Source: Ophioderma brevispina (lineage: Eukaryota > Echinodermata > Ophiuroidea > Amphilepidida > Ophiodermatidae). From it: 64,000 nt of DNA. Every line of letters begins with the position of its first letter. Position 1 is the stretch's first letter. Under the pieces are notes generated by a model, which was not told where the DNA came from, made no database searches, and was given only the letters and a program-made list of their open reading frames with translations. Below are positions 57,658 to 64,000 of this stretch, in pieces. The stretch is from the NCBI GenBank assembly GCA_023653785.1, contig JAMKCH010001700.1, positions 1 through 64,000 on the forward strand. The letters are read 5' to 3'. Position numbers and translations under genes: made by a program.

Positions 57658-57735
57658 ATACATGTACAATACATAGATTCGAACCAGGGCCTTAAGATTA
57701 CAAGTCCTAAACTTATCCACTACACTACATGACTT
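57658..57735 (-). repeat. tRNA-like SINE or pseudo-tRNA relic
   Basis: Minus strand: GTAGTGTAGTGGATAAG resembles an A box and D arm. TTAGGA-CTTGTAA-TCTTAA can form an anticodon arm with TGT in the loop, and CTGGTTCGAATC is a near-perfect B box. The T stem pairs only partly and no acceptor stem closes, so a working tRNA-Thr is unlikely. Confidence 0.5.
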
Positions 57736-58195
57736 TACTGATATCAGACGCTAAAATTAAATATATAGATTGTGCATTTTAATGACGTTACTTACGACGT
57801 TATTTAACACATTTTATAGGTAAAACATTTTCATAGTTCGTATTCTTACATTAAAAAAAAAGTATAAAAAAGCTCACTTATTTTACCTTTACGTAAAACA
57901 AAGCCATACAAATTTAAAGAGCTTTACCTGTACGAGCTGGATAATTAAGATCGGGATACCAATTTTCTTATAAAAATCGTTATTTAACGATCTGCAGATA
58001 ATTTCACTTTGAGAGGGTTTTAGTTCACTACAAAAATCCAACCGTACCGAAATATCAACATCGGAAAGGCAAGGAGAATGTGTGCAGAATGTGGCAGAAT
58101 TACTTAACTAAATAATGTTGTTTGGTTATAGACAGAATCCCGATACATTAAATTCATATGATTGGATTTTGTTGCTACTGTGTTACACTGTAAAG
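57736..58195. other. no gene recognised
   Basis: AT-rich, no repeat or exon recognised. Confidence 0.35.
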
Positions 58196-58412
58196 TAGGT
58201 GTTTTTTAGAAAGTAAGGACAAAACAGTGTTTTGATCCTTGAATATCTTTAGACGCTGAACACATTCGATGCTAACACATACCCCAATGTACACTCTCAG
58301 TAAATAGAATGCATACGTTGTTCTGTGGAAGAGATTGAAGTGCGTAGGTTTAGAAAGTATGGACAAAACGGTGTTTAGACTGATTTTACCCCTAAACACC
58401 AAATTTACAGTG
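58196..58412. mobile_element. 217-bp MITE with TA target duplication
   Basis: TA|CACTGTAAAGTAGGTGTTTT at the left and AAACACCAAATTTACAGTG|TA at the right. Inside, TTTAGAAAGTA(A/T)GGACAAAAC and a GTGTTT follow in direct orientation at both halves. Confidence 0.82.
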
Positions 58413-58517
58413 TAGTGACACTTATCTTTCTGCATCTTTTGGTGCAATGAGCCCGTTACTTGATATTCCAAACTCGTAGTTGCAAATAACAGGCCGAATG
58501 GATTTTCGCTTAGATAA

Positions 58518-58965
58518 TCTATACTACTAAAATGAGATTTGTCTGTCTGTCTGTCTGCCCAGCTATGCGTTTCGTTATGCTTTGACATATGGGGCTGATA
58601 TTTGGCATGAAGGTAGGAGGACAGGGCAAGAGTTTCATATATACCACCCTTGAAAGTTGTACATGTAACAAATTATTTTTTTTTTGGCCTTAGGGTTAGG
58701 GGTTTGTTAGTGTAGACCATGAATAAATATTCCTGTAGAATTTTAAAGAGGGTAGATGTGAAACTCTTTCCGAGGACAGTCTAACCTTTGTGTGCAGGGG
58801 TTCAGAGTGACCCAAAAGGTCAAAGGTAATCTAGAGGTCAATTTGCGTTGAAGAATGCCCTATGACACTTAAATTGGTCAAAATGACCGCCGACCTGAGC
58901 ACAGAACAAATTCGAGGCCAACGGTCACACGTAGATCAAAGGTCACATGGGGGCGAAACACTAGT
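58518..58965 (+). mobile_element. possible nonautonomous Helitron
   Basis: Begins A|TCTATACTACTAAAATGAG, with GTCTGTCTGTCTGTCTG close behind, and ends GGGGGCGAAACACTAGT|T. TC start, CTAGT end and insertion between A and T are Helitron rules (family knowledge). A clear 3' subterminal hairpin is not visible, which weakens the call. The interior has AAGGTCAAAGGT-type words (58815 and 58936). Confidence 0.45.
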
Positions 58966-58997
58966 TTGACAAAACTTTCGAGCCATATTAAGCAGAA

Positions 58998-59361
58998 TAA
59001 AATTCCATTGAAAACGTAAGGATTCATTTCCGCGATAATTCTGTGGCTTCTTTGCGAAGAAAAAAAATCACTTGTAATTGTTTCATTTTGTTTTGTTTTA
59101 GACGCGTTTGTATATAACTGCTAGAAATTTACGATTCGTTTTTTGAACTTTTATCATTATGAACACTGAATGTTAACATAAGAACACAACCTTGTTAAAT
59201 AAGGCAACGTGAACATCTTACCATTACAGTAAGTTACACTATAAACCCCGTGCAGTGTGAGATAAACTCAATAACAGTGCAGTTAATACAATTATGACAA
59301 ATTCATGTATTGGCCGTCCCAAATCTAGTTTTGCATAAATTTTAAAATTTCTATTTTATTT
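58998..59361 (+). repeat. second copy of the 355-bp sequence at 53825-54179
   Basis: Nearly identical from CGTAAGGATTCATTT to TTCTATTTTATTTG, including GAACACTGAATGTTAACATA and CCGTGCAGTGTGAGATAAAC. A small central difference lies near 59025-59055. Not flanked by the 23-bp direct repeats of the other copy. Confidence 0.9.
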
Positions 59362-60466
59362 GTCAGTTTTGCGTCACTAAGATGTATTACATGTGCAACT
59401 GATACGGCACAGCGATCGATATAATTCCATAATTAATGTCTTTTGCCCAGATTTGTTCGTTCTCGAGCTAGACTCCGGTAAAAACTAAAATAGCCAACGT
59501 ATAACCTATTTTATTATTCGCTGCAGTAGAGAATATGTTAGCTGATCTTTTGCTCTCGCTTCACCTACTTAGCACTTAGATTGTAACCTTGATCCAGGTC
59601 GTTGACGTGCTTTGCCATTACTGTTATATCATAAGAATGACTGTGGCTTATTATCAAGGCATTGTTAAAAACGTACTCGATAATGCGAGACGTATTACAG
59701 GAGTCTTAACGAGATATTCATTCTGGCCGTTTTGCACTGTTTTGCCCTCACAAAATATGAAGATTTGCTTGCATCATTAAAATGGCAGCATTAAAATCTC
59801 TAAGATATTGCTTTCGAGAAAGTCACAAGTTCCATTAATATTTTCGTCGTTAAAAAATGGGAAAATCTCTTGAGAGATTGACCTGTCACCTTGTACTTTG
59901 ATCCGTTTTCCTTTTTATTTAATTCTTTTTAATATGTATACCACATTTCACGAGAATTTGTAATCCGTGTTGGAAAAAATATTGCAGAGAACACATTTTT
60001 TGCGATGCAATTTTGGTTATTTTTTTTATCAAACACGTGTACACTAATGACTTTCTGTGGTTACAAACCTAGACTGAAGAAGAAGTTGGTTTTATAAACA
60101 TTAGAATGTTATTTTGACTCTCAACAACAACAACAAACCCAAAGCAAAGGTCAAAAGGTCAAGCCTTTTTTGACGAATTCGCTGCTAATTTTGACCCGAT
60201 GAAAAACAACAGACCGTCTAGTTTGCAATTAGCTCTATATGTACAGCAGTCTTAGCTTTGTATTTGATTTGTAGCGAGTATAGCTTTCGACATCTGTGAA
60301 ACGATTTTGCCTTTGTACCGTAAATTATTTATAGGCGTTTTCACTTACATGAAGTCTTAATATAAAACGCATAATACTACGTCAATACCATTTGAAATTG
60401 CTACACGATACTTCCTTTGCAGATAGGATTGAAATGATTACCTAATAATACCCGTTTCTCCAGATA
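59362..60466. other. no gene recognised
   Basis: AT-rich; frame 59589-59780 has no motif. AAAGGTCAAAAGGTCAAG near 60147 is a DR2-like AGGTCA pair. Confidence 0.35.
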
Positions 60467-61190
60467 CAGGGTGATTTAAAAAAAGAAACCCCAATTCACT
60501 GGACCATATTCGTATTTGAAATATTTGTAGTGCAAAAAAATGAAGTGCTAAGTTTTAAGTAAACTTTTGCAAGAAAATTATTGAAATTTCATGGGTCTTT
60601 TAAAACCACCATTTTCACGAGGTAATCCAAAAACTGTTTCCTCCATGACACAATAATGATAAGTATTGAAAGCAATATCATTTACGACACAACCCTCATT
60701 TATCCAAACGATTTGCTATATATCAATTAATCTAAAATGGTGTTTCCATGGAATCTCTCAACCGTTTCATTCACAACGTCTATTGAAAAGCAATAATCTA
60801 CTAATTTACATATTTAAAACACCTTGTCAACTTGCGCGAGTTTTTCTTTCACATTCACAAAGACGGTTCAGCACGTGAATGAGCCCATTTTCAAACCTTT
60901 TTATAGATTTGCGTCATTAAAGGCTTTTAATAGGTTGGTTTTTATCATATCTTTGTCCACCTATTTTGAAAAACTAAGAACAGCACTGATAGTATAGTTA
61001 TCTATGTTTGTTGATGCAAAATACAAATTAAAAAATACCCCTGACTGAGCCCTGACTGTCCGAAACCGTCCTGGTCAGCTCCGAGGGATACCCCTAGGAT
61101 ATACCACTGATGGTTCGTCCTCTAATATATATATATATATGCATACGAAATATCCTCATTTGATTTTTGGTTTTGTTTTTACTCACCCTG
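60467..61190. mobile_element. possible DNA transposon remnant with CAGGGTGA ends
   Basis: CAGGGTGATTTAAAAAAAG at 60467 and ...TTTTTACTCACCCTG ending 61190 are imperfect inverted repeats. No transposase frame is visible. An alternative left end is at 56563. The dispersed repeat at 61040-61125 lies inside. Confidence 0.45.
61040..61125 (-). repeat. dispersed repeat shared with 44310-44390
   Basis: Reverse complement reads CCTAGGGGTATCCCTCGG, CTGACCAGGACGG and GGACAGTCAGGG, matching 44335-44390. Followed by an (AT)n run at 61124-61140. Confidence 0.65.
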
Positions 61191-63426
61191 CATATTTCAT
61201 TAAACACAAAGATGTTTCATCATTTTCAACATTTATTAGCTGAGTAAAATTGTTATCACGACTCTAATAATGATGTCAATACATTACATTTATCGTTCTA
61301 CTATGAATTATAACTATTTAATTAGTTCTTGTCATACAATAATAACAAGATAAATTGGTAATAATTTTAATTTCATATCAGAAGCATAGTATTAAAAGCA
61401 AGTTTAACACAAAAAAATAATAGTGTGCTCCTTTATAAAAGATTATGTTTTCAACCTGCATTTTTATGTGCAATTTGGTTTATGGAATACTAATTTTGAC
61501 TTTACAAACTGCTGCAGCGTTGAATTTCTTTTTCTATTTAAATCAACATAAATATTACTTTAACTTTACAAATGGCGCCTTAATGTAAATGCCAATGTTA
61601 GTGGTCCCTAAGTGATTCAACGAGTCTAGATATTCTTCTATATATTCTAAATTTGCGTTACATGACAGCATCCTAAATTAATTAATCGTTATTTTACTGT
61701 CTCGTGTGCTTTCATTTGGGAATAAGATCGAGACATGGGCATGTGCAAACACAAAAGCACATCTGGTGCAGAACAGATCTTGTATACATAATCATTTACC
61801 GCGGATGAGCAAATGTAATTAAGTCAAACATCATGTATAGTGAATGGTTGATGTAAAACCTTTTCCAGATCACACATGCCAACTATATCCTATAACACCG
61901 CTACAGGCCAAAAAAAGAAATGCCACAAAGTTTTAAAAAAAAACAGAAGACGAATCACGTGAGGTACCCATTAATATGTGGTTGCATCCTCTTTCTTTCT
62001 TTCTCATGTTGCGGATTGTTGATCTTACAGTCCCCTTGCCATGTCCTGGGCCTCCATTAAATGTCTTATCTTTGTACGTGATTTACTTTGTTATTTTACT
62101 TGACCGCACAGCATTTACATGACGTTTCGCTGTATGCGTTCCTATAGACCTGTCAATGTGCTTTAGTTATCACAATTGAGCACGAATTCTATCAACCATT
62201 TGTGCTGATTGCAGTGCAATCATAATGAAAAACACGATCCCGTAATGATCTGTTAAGTCTTACCTTGTTTTGATTAAGTGTACGCTTCCATCCAAACTTG
62301 ACGTTTCACCGGAATTATTGGTTATCGTTTGAAACAGTCTTGATAGTATAAACGGATTCGAGAATATTTTTTCCGACTATGCAACAAATAAATATACATT
62401 GCGGTCTTCAATGATATATACCTATCATTATCATTTCAAATATGATATCAATTTTGTGTATTTCTAGTAGGCATTCTTGGTTAACATCGTAACATTTGAT
62501 TTCAATAGCAATTTGTAGCTCGAAGGGTAGTGAATGACTGTGAAAGCTTTTAATTTGTTTAAAGGGCAAAGTCATATCAATGCGTTATGTTGCCACTAAA
62601 GTATGGAAGGCCACATATTAGTTACATTAAGAGCCATATCAGATGAAGGGTATCTCAGACCTGATGAAATCCAAAAGCAGGTTTTTACTTTGTCATCGCA
62701 GCAGCTCCACTAAAAGAATACTTGGCTTGTATCCGGTGAAAGCCTCTTCACAAAAACATCTTTAGACTTCCGATCAAATTATGCCATTAGATATTGAATC
62801 ATTCTCAGTGTGATTTTGAATCTGTGACAGAGGCCATACCTTGCAATGCCTAGTATTTCAAGCACGCTTCTTTAGTTACCATTGCCTGAAGACCACTGCT
62901 GATCAGTACTGAGCACGAACCAATTATAAGTAAGTGTTTGTGCCTATTGCAAGTCCAACTCAAACTGCATCAAATATGTTAATTGCACTTTATCTTGGAC
63001 GGTATTTAATTACTGAAAAATAAAATAAGTTTGAGGAAGAATTCGCTGCACACAATTTTGGAGAGTTTAGGAATAAGAATATGTGATATGATAAACAACA
63101 TAATTTGTTTAGTAAACCAGGTCAATACTTCGAGAAATCTGACATCGTCTGATTTTTCAGTAAATCTCCTAGTCACGAACTCCACCTACACATCATATTG
63201 ACCATAATTCAAAAACATCTTAGCTGTTTCCATTTACTTTCAGCTTTTAAACTAGAAGGTAAGTTCTGGTAAACATGGTTGTAATTAATTAGAAACAATA
63301 TATATCAAACAAACAAACCAAACCAAAAGCAACCCAACATACAATGATTGTGTGTCATTGTTCAAGCGCATAGGGAGTAGCCTATGTCTTAAAGTAGGTA
63401 GTTATATAATTGCCAATACGGAAGAC
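61191..63426. other. no gene recognised; one P-loop-like frame
   Basis: AT-rich. The only notable coding-like signal is GGPGHGKGT on the minus strand at 62029-62055. No complete exon or repeat family was identified. Confidence 0.35.
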
Positions 63427-63582
63427 TCAGTATAAGTCTAACTCGTGAACGACTGGTTGCTTGTTTCCCTCCAGCTGCTTGCCTGGATAGAAGGTGATAA
63501 GATCCCGGGTCACGAGGCTGTCTGTGAGTTGTGGTGTAAATAGCCCAAGGAACACATACCAACACGCCCGTGCTTTCGTCAC
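63427..63582 (-). CDS. probable terminal exon of an unrecognised host gene
   Basis: Minus strand. An acceptor, ATCATCATCATTCAG, ends at 63583. The exon from 63582 is phase 0 and is exactly 52 codons including the TGA at 63427-63429. It encodes VTKARACWYVFLGLFTPQLT then DSLVTRDLITFYPGKQLEGN and KQPVVHELDLY-stop. GC content and codon variety are clearly above the surroundings, and no donor follows the stop, as expected of a last exon. The stretch has a short hydrophobic segment (WYVFLGLF) and no repeat signature. The upstream exon was not found before the window ends. I do not recognise the family, and a chance frame cannot be excluded. Confidence 0.4.
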   Translation of the reverse strand: MTKARACWYVFLGLFTPQLTDSLVTRDLITFYPGKQLEGNKQPVVHELDLY

Positions 63583-64000
63583 CTGAATGATGATGATTAT
63601 AATATTGCTGTTCGACGTATTCGTGCATCTGCGAAGATAGCACTTCTCAGGGTAATATCTGTAATTATTCATTGGATATATCTCTCTCTCCTATAATTAT
63701 AGTACTTGATACTTAAATATTGCCAAATAATGTTGAGGTGTTCTAGACTGCTTCAAAATTTCTGCGAAAGATTTTTTTGGCGGATCGTCAATTTATTATA
63801 ATCCTGAAACTGATAGCTAATGTAGCTGTATCTGACCACAATGGATGAACCTCAATTACAGACGAACTTAGCCGACCTCGTGCAAAGTCCCAAATGCGCG
63901 ATTCCTGATGTAGGACAGTTCACAGGGGATATGAATCACGGAAATCACTCGATGTGTTAGTCCTGCGAGCACTAAGAGGAACACCCATTCTTTTTTCTAA
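63583..64000. other. no gene recognised; probable intron or flank
   Basis: If the exon at 63427-63582 is real this would be intron on the minus strand. A GC-richer patch at 63840-63950 was checked in six frames and gave no clear exon. Confidence 0.3.

Noticed and set aside
57658..57735. Functional tRNA-Thr gene
   Set aside because: B box and anticodon loop look good but the T stem is weak and there is no acceptor stem.
58175..58588. 137-codon open frame on the minus strand
   Set aside because: It runs through a TA-flanked MITE (58196-58412) and into the start of the Helitron-like element, so it is a composite of repeats.

Overview
This is an AT-rich animal genomic window with no complete gene that I can recognise. 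Evidence for a metazoan: L2-clade and L1/Tx1-like non-LTR retrotransposon relics, a Gypsy-type gag relic, tRNA-like SINE relics, many short foldback/MITE elements (TA- and TTAA-flanked), di-, tri- and tetranucleotide microsatellites, and open frames bounded by GT/AG splice-like signals instead of operons. The repeat style resembles marine invertebrate deuterostomes (echinoderm, hemichordate or cephalochordate type). That is an impression; nothing here fixes the species.

Layout. 1-1900: two reverse transcriptase relics head to head, the second (L2) traceable to its 3' tail. 2130-6890: minisatellite-like repeats, a 1.6-kb foldback element, a 364-bp MITE, a gag relic and a second L2 relic. 7000-13500: microsatellite, an 850-bp inverted-repeat element, and a 460-bp MITE carrying a 152-bp minisatellite rich in AGGTCA direct repeats. 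15179-18467: a 1.64-kb tandem duplication. 18900-22750: several MITEs. 23758-29218: a 1.76-kb block present three times, joined by two runs of exactly 50 A, ending in a TTAA-flanked MITE. 31356-31903: a hairpin element interrupted by a LINE ORF1 fragment. 33674-38180: a foldback element, a decayed MITE, an L1-type RT relic and a dispersed repeat. 40145-47102: a possible exon, an A/C homopolymer joint, a perfect 70-bp inverted repeat, and a duplication with a 1-kb internal deletion. 47690-48330: trinucleotide repeats. 53800-61190: a 355-bp sequence flanked by 23-bp direct repeats and its second copy, a possible nonautonomous Helitron, and more MITEs. 63427-63582: the best candidate host exon, on the minus strand.

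No pathway or gene set can be assembled. The most useful observations concern repeat architecture, and several (the two A50 joints, copies ending at the same point inside a MITE, indel-dominated divergence between copies) suggest that parts of the window are assembly artefacts. I did not find a convincing new protein-coding system. All coordinates of repeats come from reading by eye and may be off by a few bases unless called perfect.
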